From Micromonospora alfalfae (GTDB taxonomy: Bacteria > Actinomycetota > Actinomycetes > Mycobacteriales > Micromonosporaceae), in assembly GCF_022230925.1 (NCBI RefSeq), contig NZ_JAKKFH010000008.1:310001-374000 (forward strand): a DNA stretch of 64,000 nt, read 5' to 3'. Position 1 is the stretch's first letter. Every line of letters starts with the position of its first letter. A program made the translations under genes and the position numbers. Positions 1-8,688 of this stretch are shown in pieces. The notes below the pieces were generated by a model, which saw only the letters and a program-made list of their open reading frames with translations, had not been told where the DNA came from and made no database searches.

Positions 1-338
1 GCGCACTCGGTGAGGGCGGCCGACACCGCCCCCTAGTCAGCCGCGAAACACAACCAGGGTGTGGACCCGGTCGACGAAGGCTGCTCCAGGCGCGGCAGCG
101 CGCACACGTCATGACCGCGCCCCTAGCCTTCCGCCCTGGTTGGTCAGCAAACTCCCACACCCGCATCCGAACACCCGCTCCGCACGCTTGCACGACGACG
201 TCCACACGCACCTGCTTGGTTGGCCGCTGCTCGCAATCCCGCCTGACGCGGGGCGACGGCCCGGCAAGCGGCTTCCATACGAGAAGACTTCTCGTGCCTG
301 AGGCCTGCCAACGTTGCCTAGAGGCGACAGCCAGCGAA
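1..338. other. Gene-free, degenerate left edge
   Basis: No reading frame here resembles a protein family and codon bias is weak in every frame. It adjoins two decayed gene remnants, so it is probably old insertion scar or intergenic DNA. Confidence 0.5.
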
Positions 339-515
339 TTAGGAAGCTGATCTGAGCTTGTTGGCCCGGTAGTAGTGACGCACTGAGTCGGGGGACTTCT
401 GGCGCATCCGCCGACTCGACACGCCCTCAGTGGAGTTGACCAGCTTCGCCAGGGCAACCTTGGGCGGGAAGGTTCACGAGCAGGTGCACGAGATCGTGTA
501 CGTCGAGGACCTGTG
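339..515 (-). pseudogene. IS200/IS605-family TnpA transposase remnant
   Basis: Read on the minus strand, two frames join into the C-terminal half of an IS200-type Y1/HUH transposase. The segment near 468-510 gives HDLVHLLVNL, matching the family HUH region (usually DHVHLLV). After a one-base frameshift, 339-467 gives PPKVALAKLVNS, GVSSRRMR and HYYRANKLRSAS before a stop. The HxH-type motif, the VSSRR block and the HYYRAN block are characteristic of the family. The N-terminal part and the C-terminal catalytic Tyr helix are absent, so the copy is inactive. No flanking palindromic ends were found. Confidence 0.7.
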
Positions 516-559
516 CGTGATCGGTTTCGGCAGGAGCCGGCTCGCGACGTCCGCGCACG

Positions 560-817
560 ACGCTGGTTGGTCGTCGTTCACGAGGATGCTGGGCTAAGAC
601 GCCGCCCGGTACGAGCCCAGGTTCGGCCGGGGGCGGACAGGTTGTCTCCCGTCGACCCCGGGGATCTGCTCCGACTGTGCTCTGGTCAGCGACAAGATTG
701 CGCTGGACATCCCCATGCGGCGTAGCCCACGACCGGGACGAGCCGTGGGGCGTGCGCAGGTTCTTCGTCCGCGCTCCGGACGGCAACATCATCAACGTGG
801 CGGCGCACCGCGCCTGA
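560..817 (+). pseudogene. VOC-family (glyoxalase-like) protein remnant
   Basis: Two frames on the plus strand carry pieces of a vicinal-oxygen-chelate domain. Around 685-720 one frame reads LVSDKIALDIPM. After a frameshift and an apparent internal deletion, 737-817 reads DEPWGVRRFFVRAPDGN, then INVAAHRA and a stop, which is the typical C-terminal strand of this fold. Upstream in the first frame a stop follows FTRMLG. The N-terminus is unrecognisable. It is a decayed gene next to a transposase remnant, which suggests insertion-associated decay. Confidence 0.6.
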
Positions 818-1040
818 GGTGACGCGGCCCATGTGCGAGGGATTGACCCGCACAGACGCCCGAGGTTAACTGCACATCAGCGATGTGGATCGATGTTATT
901 CGGATGCCGTCAACCCGGCACTGTGGCACCGCTCCGCGCCGTCTCGACATCGCCCTCGTTTCGGCGGACGTGGGCACACCGGGGCAGTTCCCGGGGTGCG
1001 AGACCCGCATCCGCACGACGATCCAGAGGAGATCGTGTCG

Positions 1041-3173
1041 ATGAAGATGACGCCGCCGCTACGAATCGCGCTCGCTGTCCTGCTCGCCGTTGGTGTCGCC
1101 GCCGTCGGACCAGCCGGGCCGGCGACCGCGGCCCCTGAGGCCGCCGAGCTGAGCAAGGTCCTGGTCTTCTCCAAGACCGCCGGCTTCCGGCACTCCTCCA
1201 TCCCCAACGGCATCGCCGCCATCCAGCAGCTCGGCGCGACGAACGGCTTCACCGTCACCGCCACCGAGGACGCGGCGACCTTCACCGCTGCCAACCTCGC
1301 CCAGTACCAGGCGGTGGTCTTCCTCAGCACCACCGGCGACGTGCTCGACGCCGGCCAGCAGGGCGCGTTCGAGGCGTACCTGGCCGCCGGCGGCGGTTTC
1401 GTCGGAGTGCACGCCGCCGCCGACACGGAGTACGACTGGCAGTGGTACGGCGGGCTGGTCGGCGGGTACTTCGCCTCGCACCCGGCCATCCAGCAGGCGA
1501 CGGTGCGGGTCGAGGACCGGGCCAACGCCTCGACCGCGCACCTGGCGTCGACCTGGACCCGCACCGACGAGTGGTACAACTACCGGACCAACCCCCGCTC
1601 GGCGGTCAAAGTGCTGGCCAGCCTCGAGGAGTCGTCGTACACCGGCGGCTCGATGGGTGGTGACCACCCGATCACCTGGTGCCACAGCTATGGCGGTGGA
1701 CGTTCCTGGTACACCGGCCTCGGCCACACCGAGCAGAGCTACGCCGACCCGAACTTCACCCGCATGCTGCTGGGCGGCATCCAGGTGGCGGCCGGGGCGG
1801 TGGCGGCCGACTGCCGGCCGGAGCCCGGCTACAGCCCGCTGTTCGACGGCACCGAGGCCAGCCTCGGGCAGTGGCGACAGGCGGGGCCGGGTGGCTTCAC
1901 CCTGGCCGACGGCACCCTCACGTCGAACGGTGGCATGGGGTTGCTCTGGTACCCGGTGCGTACCTTCGCCAACTACTCGCTCAAGGTCGACTGGATGATG
2001 CCGGGCGACGACAACGGTGGGGTCTTCATCGGGTTCCCCGATCCGCAGGGCGACCCGTGGGGCCCGGTCGCCGCCGGTCACGAGATCCAGATCGACGCCA
2101 CCGACGGCGACCCGACGCGCACCACCGGCAGCGTCTACAGCTTCCAGGCACCCAACCAGGCCGCCCGCGCGGCGGCGCTCAACCCACCCGGCTCCTGGAA
2201 CACCTACGAGATCGGGGTGCACGGACAGCGGGTCGAGATCTGGCTCAACGGCGTCAAAATCAACGACTACGTCAGCAGCCGGGCCATCGCCAACGGCTAC
2301 ATCGGCTTGCAGAACGACGGCGCCGGAATGGACATCAACTACCGCAACGTGCGGATCAAGGCCGACGGCCCGAGTGAGCCGCCTGCCACCGACCTGGCCC
2401 GGGGCCGGCCGTTGACGGCGTCCAGCGTCGAGCCGGGCAGCGCGCACGCGGCGGGCAACGCCGTGGACGGCAACACGACCACCCGCTGGGGCAGTGCGTA
2501 CGCCGACCCGCAGTGGATCATCGTCGACCTGGGTGCCTCCTACGCGATCAACCGGGTTCGGCTGGCCTGGGAGGCGGCGTACGCGCGGGCGTACCAGGTC
2601 CAGGTCTCCCCGGACAACGTCACCTGGTCGACCGTGCACACCAGTACCACAGGCGACGGCGGCGTCGACGACCTCACTGTCACCGGCACCGGCCGTTACC
2701 TACGGGTGTACGGCACCCAGCGCGCCACCCAGTGGGGCTACTCGCTGTGGGACCTCAACGTCCACGGCACCGCCGTCGGTGGCACAGTGCTCTCCCGGGG
2801 CAAGCCGGTCACCGCGTCCAGCGTGGAGCCGGGCAGCGCGCACGCGGCGGCCAACGCCGTGGACGGCAACGCCACCACCCGCTGGGGCAGCGCGTACGCC
2901 GACCCGCAGTGGATCGCGGTGGACCTCGGCGCGTCCCGCACCCTCGACCGGGTCCGGCTGACCTGGGAGGCGGCGTACGCCCGGGCGTACCAGATCCAGG
3001 TCTCCCCGGACAACGTCACCTGGACGCCGGTGCACACCACGACCACTGGCGACGGCGGCGTGGACGACATCGCCCTCTCGGCCACCGGCCGCTACCTACG
3101 CGTCCAAGGCACCCAGCGGGCCCTGCCCGCGTACGGCTACTCGCTGTGGGAGCTGGAGGTGCACGGCCGCTGA
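1041..3173 (+). CDS. Secreted ThuA / DUF1080 / double F5/8-type C protein
   Basis: A 710-residue exported multidomain protein. The start at 1041 is preceded by GAGGAG and opens a Sec signal peptide (about residues 1-32, ending ATAAPEA). Residues 37-255 form a ThuA glutamine-amidotransferase-like domain (KVLVFSKTAGFRHSS; GGFVGVHAAADTEYDW). Residues 262-447 form a DUF1080 domain (YSPLFDGTEASLGQW; DDNGGVFIGFPDP), a family now linked to 3-keto-glycoside hydrolysis and with a concanavalin-like fold. Residues 452-578 and 584-710 are two nearly identical F5/8 type C (CBM32-like) modules starting ASSVEPGSAHAA. It probably acts on plant or microbial glycans outside the cell; the reaction is inferred. 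A longer in-frame start at 885 lacks a ribosome site and would hide the signal peptide. Confidence 0.85.
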   Translation: MKMTPPLRIALAVLLAVGVAAVGPAGPATAAPEAAELSKVLVFSKTAGFRHSSIPNGIAAIQQLGATNGFTVTATEDAATFTAANLAQYQAVVFLSTTGDVLDAGQQGAFEAYLAAGGGFVGVHAAADTEYDWQWYGGLVGGYFASHPAIQQATVRVEDRANASTAHLASTWTRTDEWYNYRTNPRSAVKVLASLEESSYTGGSMGGDHPITWCHSYGGGRSWYTGLGHTEQSYADPNFTRMLLGGIQVAAGAVAADCRPEPGYSPLFDGTEASLGQWRQAGPGGFTLADGTLTSNGGMGLLWYPVRTFANYSLKVDWMMPGDDNGGVFIGFPDPQGDPWGPVAAGHEIQIDATDGDPTRTTGSVYSFQAPNQAARAAALNPPGSWNTYEIGVHGQRVEIWLNGVKINDYVSSRAIANGYIGLQNDGAGMDINYRNVRIKADGPSEPPATDLARGRPLTASSVEPGSAHAAGNAVDGNTTTRWGSAYADPQWIIVDLGASYAINRVRLAWEAAYARAYQVQVSPDNVTWSTVHTSTTGDGGVDDLTVTGTGRYLRVYGTQRATQWGYSLWDLNVHGTAVGGTVLSRGKPVTASSVEPGSAHAAANAVDGNATTRWGSAYADPQWIAVDLGASRTLDRVRLTWEAAYARAYQIQVSPDNVTWTPVHTTTTGDGGVDDIALSATGRYLRVQGTQRALPAYGYSLWELEVHGR
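2395..3170 (+). repeat. Direct repeat: duplicated F5/8C module
   Basis: Two consecutive copies (about 2395-2775 and 2790-3170) are highly alike at the DNA level. Both encode SSVEPGSAHAA, NAVDGN, TTRWGSAYADPQW and WEAAYARAYQ. The similarity suggests a recent intragenic duplication or ongoing gene conversion. Confidence 0.8.
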
Positions 3174-3180
3174 CCGCCCC

Positions 3181-3657
3181 CTAGCGCAGTTCCACGATCC
3201 TGGCGCGGGTGTTGGCTGGTGCCTCGGGATGCCCTCGCTCGACGTCGGCCCGAACGTCAGCCACGGTCCTACCCGCCAACTCCCGCCGCCAGGCCAGGTC
3301 GGCGCCGCGCATGGCCTGGGCGAACGCGCAGGACTGTCGATAGTCGACGCCTGCGTGCTCGCCCGGGCCCTTGCGGAGGATCTGGTCGCACTGGAACAGC
3401 TCCTCCGGGCCCTCGATGGCGGCCACGATGTCCAGCAGAGAAATCGCCGCCGGGGTCCGGGCCAGTTGGAAGCCGCCGCGCGGCCCCGAGGTCGAGGTGA
3501 GGATCCCGGCCCGGGCCAGGGCTTGGAGCTGCTTGTTCAGGTATGCCGGCGGCAGCTCGTAGAAGGCGGCAAGGGTGCTGGTCGGCACCGGGGCGTCCAG
3601 CCAGCTCAGGTTGAGGCACGTGTGGAGGGCCCATTCGACGCCCTGACTCATCCGCAT
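3181..3657 (-). CDS. Rrf2-family transcriptional regulator
   Basis: A 158-residue regulator of the Rrf2 family. The chosen start (3657) gives MRMSQGVEWALHTCLN, the usual Rrf2 N-terminus; upstream in-frame Mets lie in the operator region. The winged helix spans about residues 5-85, with the recognition helix and wing around YLNKQLQALARAGIL and GPRGGFQLA. Three Cys residues are present (one early, at CLN; two later, at QCDQ and SCAF), but the tight Cys cluster of IscR/NsrR is not obvious, so an iron-sulfur cluster is uncertain. It is divergent from a cupin gene, with two matching palindromes between them, implying autoregulation and control of the cupin. Its stop is seven bases from the convergent ThuA-protein stop. 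Confidence 0.85.
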   Translation of the reverse strand: MRMSQGVEWALHTCLNLSWLDAPVPTSTLAAFYELPPAYLNKQLQALARAGILTSTSGPRGGFQLARTPAAISLLDIVAAIEGPEELFQCDQILRKGPGEHAGVDYRQSCAFAQAMRGADLAWRRELAGRTVADVRADVERGHPEAPANTRARIVELR

Positions 3658-3661
3658 AATC

Positions 3662-3680
3662 CTGGACTCTACCTGTCCAG
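3662..3680. promoter_or_regulatory. Inverted repeat, likely Rrf2 operator 1
   Basis: CTGGAC, seven bases, GTCCAG. It lies just upstream of the Rrf2 start codon and has the same 6-7-6 geometry as the second copy at 3721. Confidence 0.65.
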
Positions 3681-3720
3681 AATTTGTGACGCAGGCCATG
3701 ATCACTGGTGTCGAGCGATC

Positions 3721-3739
3721 CTGGACATCTAGTGTCTAG
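3721..3739. promoter_or_regulatory. Inverted repeat, likely Rrf2 operator 2
   Basis: CTGGAC, seven bases, GTCTAG, 29 bases upstream of the cupin start. One arm base differs from the copy at 3662; spacing is identical. Confidence 0.65.
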
Positions 3740-3767
3740 GAATCGACGGACGACGAAGGAGCCGACA

Positions 3768-4235
3768 ATGACTTTGGTACGCGCAGCCCAGGCCGAGGTT
3801 CTCGACAGTGACCCGGCCAGCGTGATCACGCTGCTCCTCGACCCCGAGCACACCGGCGGCGCCCTGACCAGCAACCGCACCCTGCTCAAGCACGGCACCG
3901 ACGGTGCGCCGCCACACCTGCACACCCACTCCGGTGAGCTGTTCTTCATTCTCGACGGTGCCCTCGAGATGCTCGTCGACGACCAACTGCACACCCTGCA
4001 CCAGGGAGACACGCTCTTCGTCCCGCCGAACACCCCGCACGCCTTCGCCCCCGCCGATGGCCGGGACGCCGACTTCCTCGTCGTGATCACCCCCGGCAAG
4101 CCCCGGTTCGACTACTACCGGCTGCTCGACAGGGTGCACCAGGGCGAAGCCACCTGGCAGGACGTCGGCGAAACCCAGGACCGCTACGACAACCACTACG
4201 TTGACAGCCCGTTGTGGGCAGGTCGACGCGGCTGA
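3768..4235 (+). CDS. Cupin-domain protein
   Basis: A 155-residue single-domain cupin. The start at 3768 follows a GAAGGA ribosome site; the upstream in-frame ATG at 3708 sits in the operator region. The core cupin motif 1 (HLHTHSGELFFILDGALEML) supplies His, His, Glu metal ligands, and motif 2 (GDTLFVPPNTPHAFAP) supplies the last His. The C-terminal tail has FDYYRLLDRV, common in small cupins annotated as quercetin-dioxygenase-like. The substrate is unknown. The divergent Rrf2 gene and shared operators suggest that it responds to a redox or metal signal. Confidence 0.8.
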   Translation: MTLVRAAQAEVLDSDPASVITLLLDPEHTGGALTSNRTLLKHGTDGAPPHLHTHSGELFFILDGALEMLVDDQLHTLHQGDTLFVPPNTPHAFAPADGRDADFLVVITPGKPRFDYYRLLDRVHQGEATWQDVGETQDRYDNHYVDSPLWAGRRG

Positions 4236-4259
4236 CCGCCGCGACCTGTTCATGCAGAA

Positions 4260-4300
4260 GTTGCCCCGTCGGCGCGGGTGGTCCGCACCGACGGGGCAAC
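4260..4300. terminator. Bidirectional hairpin between cupin and M14 peptidase
   Basis: Arms GTTGCCCCGTCGG (4260-4272) and CCGACGGGGCAAC (4288-4300) are perfectly complementary, in the gap between convergent genes. There is no U-tract, as is usual in actinomycetes. Confidence 0.75.
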
Positions 4301-4312
4301 TGTCGCGGGGCG

Positions 4313-6793
4313 TTACCGCTTGGCGATCCTGATCGTCGCGCTGCGGTAGTTGTTGCGCTTGTCGTTCTTCGTCGGGTCGTAGTTCTTCTCGATGTTGCCG
4401 GCGCTGTCGACAGAGAACCAGCGGAACGTCGTCGTCTCGGTCACGTGGAACACCTGCCCCGGCTCACGGAACTCGGTGGCCGCGTAGCGGGGCGACTCGA
4501 GCGTCGGCCGGCTGCCGTCGGTCGTGTAGTAGATGGTGGCCGGCTCGCTGGTCTCGAAGTGCACGTCGACAGGCCCGGAGTAGCGCCCCGCGCCCGGAAC
4601 CAACTGGGACGTCGGGTTCTTCTTGTCCCTGCCCCAGTCCGCAGCGACCCGGAACATCTCCATGATCCCGTTGGCGTACTCCATCGTCTCGGCGTGGCCG
4701 CTGACGAGCTCGGGGTTGCCGTCCCACTCCGGTTGGAACGAACCGCCCTGCCAGTCGCCGGTGGCCGGGTTGTAGACGGAGCCGCCGACCTCCCAGCCGA
4801 ACGCGTAGATCCCGTAGGTGTGGTACAGGTCCTCGCGTACGTTGCCCGCCGAGGAGTAGAGGACGTCGGACGAGCCGCCGACGTTCTCCGGCGTGACGAC
4901 GGTTTCCCGGTGCGCTTTGACCTGCGACAGGATCCTGGCGGCGGACTGCCAGTAGAACGCCTCGTCACCCAGCGGCGGGCGCGGCGTGGTGATCCGGCCG
5001 TCCGCGATGTAGGCGCCGGGCTGCCAGAAGAGCTGGCCGCCGTTGGAGTGCACCGACATCATGAACTTGATGTTCTTGTACTTCTCGACCAGCCAGATGA
5101 TGTTCTTCGACTCGGGCTCGGACAGCTCTTCCGGCCCCTGGTAGGTGCCACTGACGCAGTTTGTCGACCCTCCCGCGTAGCCGTCGTGACCCGACCCGAC
5201 CCGGTAGTTCCGGTTCAGGTCGACGCCCCAGGAGTTCCGCTGCGCCGGATCGGCGCTCACGTCCGGGCAGTGGTTCGTCATGTTCTTACGCTGCGAGGCG
5301 AAGTTGTAGAAGCTGTAGTTCGCCCCGTCGGGGTTGTTGGACAGGATGAAGAAGACATCGGTGTTCTCGACGATCTTCTTCGTCTCCCGGTCGGACCGGT
5401 AGTTGTGCACCAGACGTTCGGCCGACTCCAGGCTGGTCGTCGCCGGCACCCACTCGCGGGCGTGGTCCTGCGCCTGGATGAGGACGCCGGGCTTCTTACC
5501 GTCACGGTGCTTGCCGATCCGCAGGACCGGGATCGTCGCGGGGCCGCGCGGCACCTCGCCCTCCGGTGCTCCGACGCGCTTCTGGTCGAGGAAGTCGGTC
5601 AGCGCGACCGGGCCGGCCGTCGGAGTGACGATGCCGGTGCCCTCGTTGGTGCGGTACGGGTGCGCCCGGTCGATGAGCCCCGCAGAGCGGGTCCGCAGCG
5701 CCTCGGCCACCTCGGCGGCCGTGCTCGTCGGCGCACCCGAGGCGTCCGTGGCGAGCAGGACACGGACCGCCTTGCCGGTGACCTCCACCGACAGCGGAAG
5801 GTTCGCGTCAGGCCGATCCACGAAGTCCACAGTGATGTCGTTGCCGCCCTGGTGACCCCACGCCGCCGAGGTGACGACGACAGCCGCCTGCCCCGTACCG
5901 CCGATCTGGGCCTGCGCCTTGCGTTGGTACCCGTTCGTCTGGTTCGGCAGGTAGACGATCTCGGCGATGTCCGGGTACTGACGGGCGATCTCCTTGGCAC
6001 GGCTGTAGAGCTGCTGCGGGTGCCGGTAGCCGTCCACGAAGTCCGACTTGTAGGACGGGTTCGCCGTCAGCGGCGGCGAGGCGTCCTCCAACCAGTTGGA
6101 GACGACACCGGTCGCGACGCCACCGGTGGAACTCGTCAGCTTGATCTTGTTGGGGCGTACGTCGAGTTTGAAGAGGTTCCGGTGGAACATGTACTGCCCC
6201 GAGTCGACGAACCGGCTCATCGTCCGGGCAAAGCCGAACGGCGTGCCCTTCCCCGAGTCGTTCTCCAGCTGCATCCACACGATCGGGTCCGCCTGCTGCC
6301 CCTCGGTGGTCCGCGCCTCGACGTAGAGGAAACCCTGACCCTTTGTGGTGAACCAGTCGGCGCGGACGACGCGTACCGTCGCGTCGTGGTTCGCCGGCTG
6401 GGCCACCCGCGCGCTGGCGGCGTCGATGCCAAGGCCACCGTCGGCCTCGTTGCTCCAGGCGAAGCCCGCGTCGTCGCCGAGCAGCTCGACGCCCATCGCC
6501 GTGAGTTCGGTGACCTGCTCGGCGGTCACCACCGCTTCGCCCTCGATGCCGTTCGGCACGCGCCGGAGGCCGTGTTCGAGGTCGAAGCCGGCAGCGGCCA
6601 CCTTGTCCAGCATGTCGGCACCGGTCAGCCTGATGTGTACGAGGCGTACCGACTCACGATCCTCAGGCTGGGATCGGCTGGTGGCGGCTGACGGCCCCGT
6701 GGGATCCGCGCCCGCAGGGCCGGTCGTCACGAGGATGCTACCCACCAGGGTGGACAGCGCGAGTAGCGCGATGCGCCGTTGTGATCGCCGCAT
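4313..6793 (-). CDS. Secreted M14 zinc carboxypeptidase with C-terminal chitobiase-like domain
   Basis: An 826-residue exported metallocarboxypeptidase. A signal peptide occupies about residues 1-30 (MRRSQRRIALLALSTLVG, then an AGA region), followed by a propeptide-like region. The catalytic M14 domain has the zinc motif DHAREW around residue 445 (HxxE), the third zinc ligand His in MMSVHSNGG and the likely catalytic Glu in FGWEVGG near residue 668. The C-terminal ~90 residues (TSEPATIYYTTDGSRPTLES) match the CHB_HEX_C_1 domain often added to secreted actinobacterial enzymes. The role is extracellular protein or peptide trimming for nutrition. It is well above the usual 300-400 residues because of these additions. 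A monocistronic gene, convergent with the cupin. Confidence 0.88.
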   Translation of the reverse strand: MRRSQRRIALLALSTLVGSILVTTGPAGADPTGPSAATSRSQPEDRESVRLVHIRLTGADMLDKVAAAGFDLEHGLRRVPNGIEGEAVVTAEQVTELTAMGVELLGDDAGFAWSNEADGGLGIDAASARVAQPANHDATVRVVRADWFTTKGQGFLYVEARTTEGQQADPIVWMQLENDSGKGTPFGFARTMSRFVDSGQYMFHRNLFKLDVRPNKIKLTSSTGGVATGVVSNWLEDASPPLTANPSYKSDFVDGYRHPQQLYSRAKEIARQYPDIAEIVYLPNQTNGYQRKAQAQIGGTGQAAVVVTSAAWGHQGGNDITVDFVDRPDANLPLSVEVTGKAVRVLLATDASGAPTSTAAEVAEALRTRSAGLIDRAHPYRTNEGTGIVTPTAGPVALTDFLDQKRVGAPEGEVPRGPATIPVLRIGKHRDGKKPGVLIQAQDHAREWVPATTSLESAERLVHNYRSDRETKKIVENTDVFFILSNNPDGANYSFYNFASQRKNMTNHCPDVSADPAQRNSWGVDLNRNYRVGSGHDGYAGGSTNCVSGTYQGPEELSEPESKNIIWLVEKYKNIKFMMSVHSNGGQLFWQPGAYIADGRITTPRPPLGDEAFYWQSAARILSQVKAHRETVVTPENVGGSSDVLYSSAGNVREDLYHTYGIYAFGWEVGGSVYNPATGDWQGGSFQPEWDGNPELVSGHAETMEYANGIMEMFRVAADWGRDKKNPTSQLVPGAGRYSGPVDVHFETSEPATIYYTTDGSRPTLESPRYAATEFREPGQVFHVTETTTFRWFSVDSAGNIEKNYDPTKNDKRNNYRSATIRIAKR

Positions 6794-7025
6794 TCCCCCT
6801 CCTTCTGCCTACGACGGGTGATTGCCGGCGGACCGGTCCGGTGAGCGTATGTGCGTTCGCAGCCTCAGTGGTTCACGTCGATCGAATTTGAGCATTCCTT
6901 GAGGCGACAGTCGCCAGCCCCGCACCGCCCGCGTCCGTACCCCGGTCAGCCTGTCCCCCGGCGGAGGGAGCGCCTCCCCTTTTGTCGGGGAGGAGAACCG
7001 ATCCGCAGCCGGCGATCGTAGGTCC

Positions 7026-8045
7026 ATGGCTGTCATGGAGATACCGACCCGCGCAGGACAGTTGGCGCTGGCCTGTGCCATCTTCGTCGTCACTGCGGTG
7101 GCTCAGCGGCTCTACTGGATCGCGGGTGGCCGGTGGGGGTACACCGCCTGCGACCGCACCGATCTGGTTGATCCGGCGGGCGGGTGCGGTGCGGACCAGG
7201 TCGTGGCGTTGCCGTTCTGGTCGGGGTGGGGCGCTGTGGGAGTCGGTGTCGCCCTCGCGGTGGTGCTCGGGTGCACTGTCCGGTTTCCCGGCACCCGGGC
7301 GACCGCCGGTAGCTGGGCGGCGGCCGCACTGCTCCTTGTGGTCGCGTTCCCGCTGCACCTGGTCTTCGAGATCCCGGCAGCGCTGGCGGGGCGGCCCTCG
7401 GACTGGCGTGACCTCGGGGCCCGGCTCGTGCTGGTGGTCGGTGGCGTCCTGTTCGCCGGGCTCGCGAGCGCATCCGGGCCCCGCCGCGGACCGGCCGCCG
7501 TCGGCTACCGACCGGTGCCGCGATGGACGCGCCGCTGGGCGTACGTCGCCGTCGCGCTGCCCGTGGTCGGTTGGGCCGTGCCGCACGGGCTGTGGGTGCT
7601 CGGCGTTCCGATCGGCATCTCCGAGCGGGAACTGGACGACATCGAACGAAATCTCTCCACGTCGACCGGGGTGGCGATAACGCTCGTCCCGCCGCTCGCC
7701 GGCCTGCTCGTTCTCGGGCTGGTACAGCGGTGGGGGCAGCAGTTTCCGCGATGGGTGCCGGGGCTACACGGTCGACAGGTCCCCCGACGGCTGGCGGTGA
7801 TCCCAGCCGTCGTGGTGGCGCTCACGCTGGTCGCCTACGGCGTGCTGAGCATCGCGGTGCTCGTCGGCCAACTGTTCACCGGTGACGCGCGCTGGTCCGA
7901 CGTGTGGGACGGATGGGCCGTCACCGCCACGCTGCTGGTCTTCCTCGGCTGGGGAGTGTCGTTGGCCGTCACCACCACCGGCTACGCCCTCGCCACCTCG
8001 ACCGACACCGCCTCCCAGGATCGGAGCGTCCATGAACCACACTGA
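7026..8045 (+). CDS. Multi-pass membrane protein, function unknown
   Basis: A 339-residue integral membrane protein that I cannot assign to a named family. Hydrophobic segments occur at about residues 10-28, 65-85, 95-120, 130-150, 170-190, 215-235, 255-280 and 295-320. A pair of Cys residues (YTACDRTD and GGCGAD) sits in the first extracytoplasmic loop and could form a disulfide. The motif LGLVQRWGQQFPRWVPGLHG recurs in the downstream gene, which overlaps this one by 14 bases, so the two form a translationally coupled paralogous pair. The start may be the ATG at 7026 or at 7035; neither has a strong ribosome site. Confidence 0.7.
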   Translation: MAVMEIPTRAGQLALACAIFVVTAVAQRLYWIAGGRWGYTACDRTDLVDPAGGCGADQVVALPFWSGWGAVGVGVALAVVLGCTVRFPGTRATAGSWAAAALLLVVAFPLHLVFEIPAALAGRPSDWRDLGARLVLVVGGVLFAGLASASGPRRGPAAVGYRPVPRWTRRWAYVAVALPVVGWAVPHGLWVLGVPIGISERELDDIERNLSTSTGVAITLVPPLAGLLVLGLVQRWGQQFPRWVPGLHGRQVPRRLAVIPAVVVALTLVAYGVLSIAVLVGQLFTGDARWSDVWDGWAVTATLLVFLGWGVSLAVTTTGYALATSTDTASQDRSVHEPH

Positions 8046-8577
8046 CTCTGCCCGCGTCTCGACCGCCGCCCCGCCGCCCTGGGCGGTCTGGGCCGCCTAC
8101 GCCGTCCCGCTCTGCGTCCTGCCGTCCGCGGCCTGGCGACTGTCGTTGGTGTTCACCGACGATGCCGTCACCCAGTGGTACATGATCTTCCTGTCCGCGC
8201 TGTCGATGGGCCTGGCCCTGTTGACACTCGGGCTGGTGCACGGGTGGGGACAGCGATTTCCGCACTGGGTGCCCCGCATCGGGGGCCGCCGCATACCCGC
8301 GCGTCCGGTCGTGCGCGTCGCGCTGATCGGCGGCTGGTCGCTCGTCGCCATCTGCGTCTACTTCCTCCTGAACCAGAGGTTCCACTTTGTGCAGAGCGGC
8401 TGGGTGGGCATCGGCGACGACGAACCGGTGCTCGCGGCTCCCGACTGGGAGGTGCTCCGCTACTACGCGCCAATGCTCGGGTGGGGCCCGCTCGTCATCG
8501 CCGTGGCCACCGACTACGGCCGGCGCGTGGGAGTGGGCGTGTGGAGCGGGGGCGGCGACTCTGTTCCGCTGGGGTGA
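8032..8577 (+). CDS. Membrane protein, paralogue of the upstream gene
   Basis: A 181-residue membrane protein with about four hydrophobic segments. The start ATG at 8032 lies inside the end of the preceding gene. It shares LGLVHGWGQRFPHWVPRIGGR and the following transmembrane segment with the C-terminal half of its neighbour, so it looks like a half-length duplicate. Near the 3' end another frame stays open to 8641 (LFRWGDDCPNDGYAEEILT), so a frameshift that shortened the protein is possible. Function unknown. Confidence 0.65.
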   Translation: MNHTDSARVSTAAPPPWAVWAAYAVPLCVLPSAAWRLSLVFTDDAVTQWYMIFLSALSMGLALLTLGLVHGWGQRFPHWVPRIGGRRIPARPVVRVALIGGWSLVAICVYFLLNQRFHFVQSGWVGIGDDEPVLAAPDWEVLRYYAPMLGWGPLVIAVATDYGRRVGVGVWSGGGDSVPLG

Positions 8578-8688
8578 TGACTGCCCCAACGACGGGTACG
8601 CCGAAGAGATCCTGACCCGGCCCGTCCTGGAGCTGAGCTGAGCAGCGCGTAGCCGGGTCGGCGTCGCCGTGTCGGTGTGAAACGACGA

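Noticed and set aside
860..905. Candidate CAZyme operator before the ThuA protein
   Set aside because: ATGTTATTCGG has only a half-site resemblance and no symmetric partner.
885..1040. N-terminal extension of the ThuA protein from 885
   Set aside because: No ribosome site, and it would bury the signal peptide beginning at 1041.
4214..6691. 825-codon open frame opposite the M14 peptidase gene
   Set aside because: It is an antisense shadow of a high-GC gene. The minus-strand frame has a signal peptide and catalytic motifs, while this one has no domain and an Arg/Val-rich composition.
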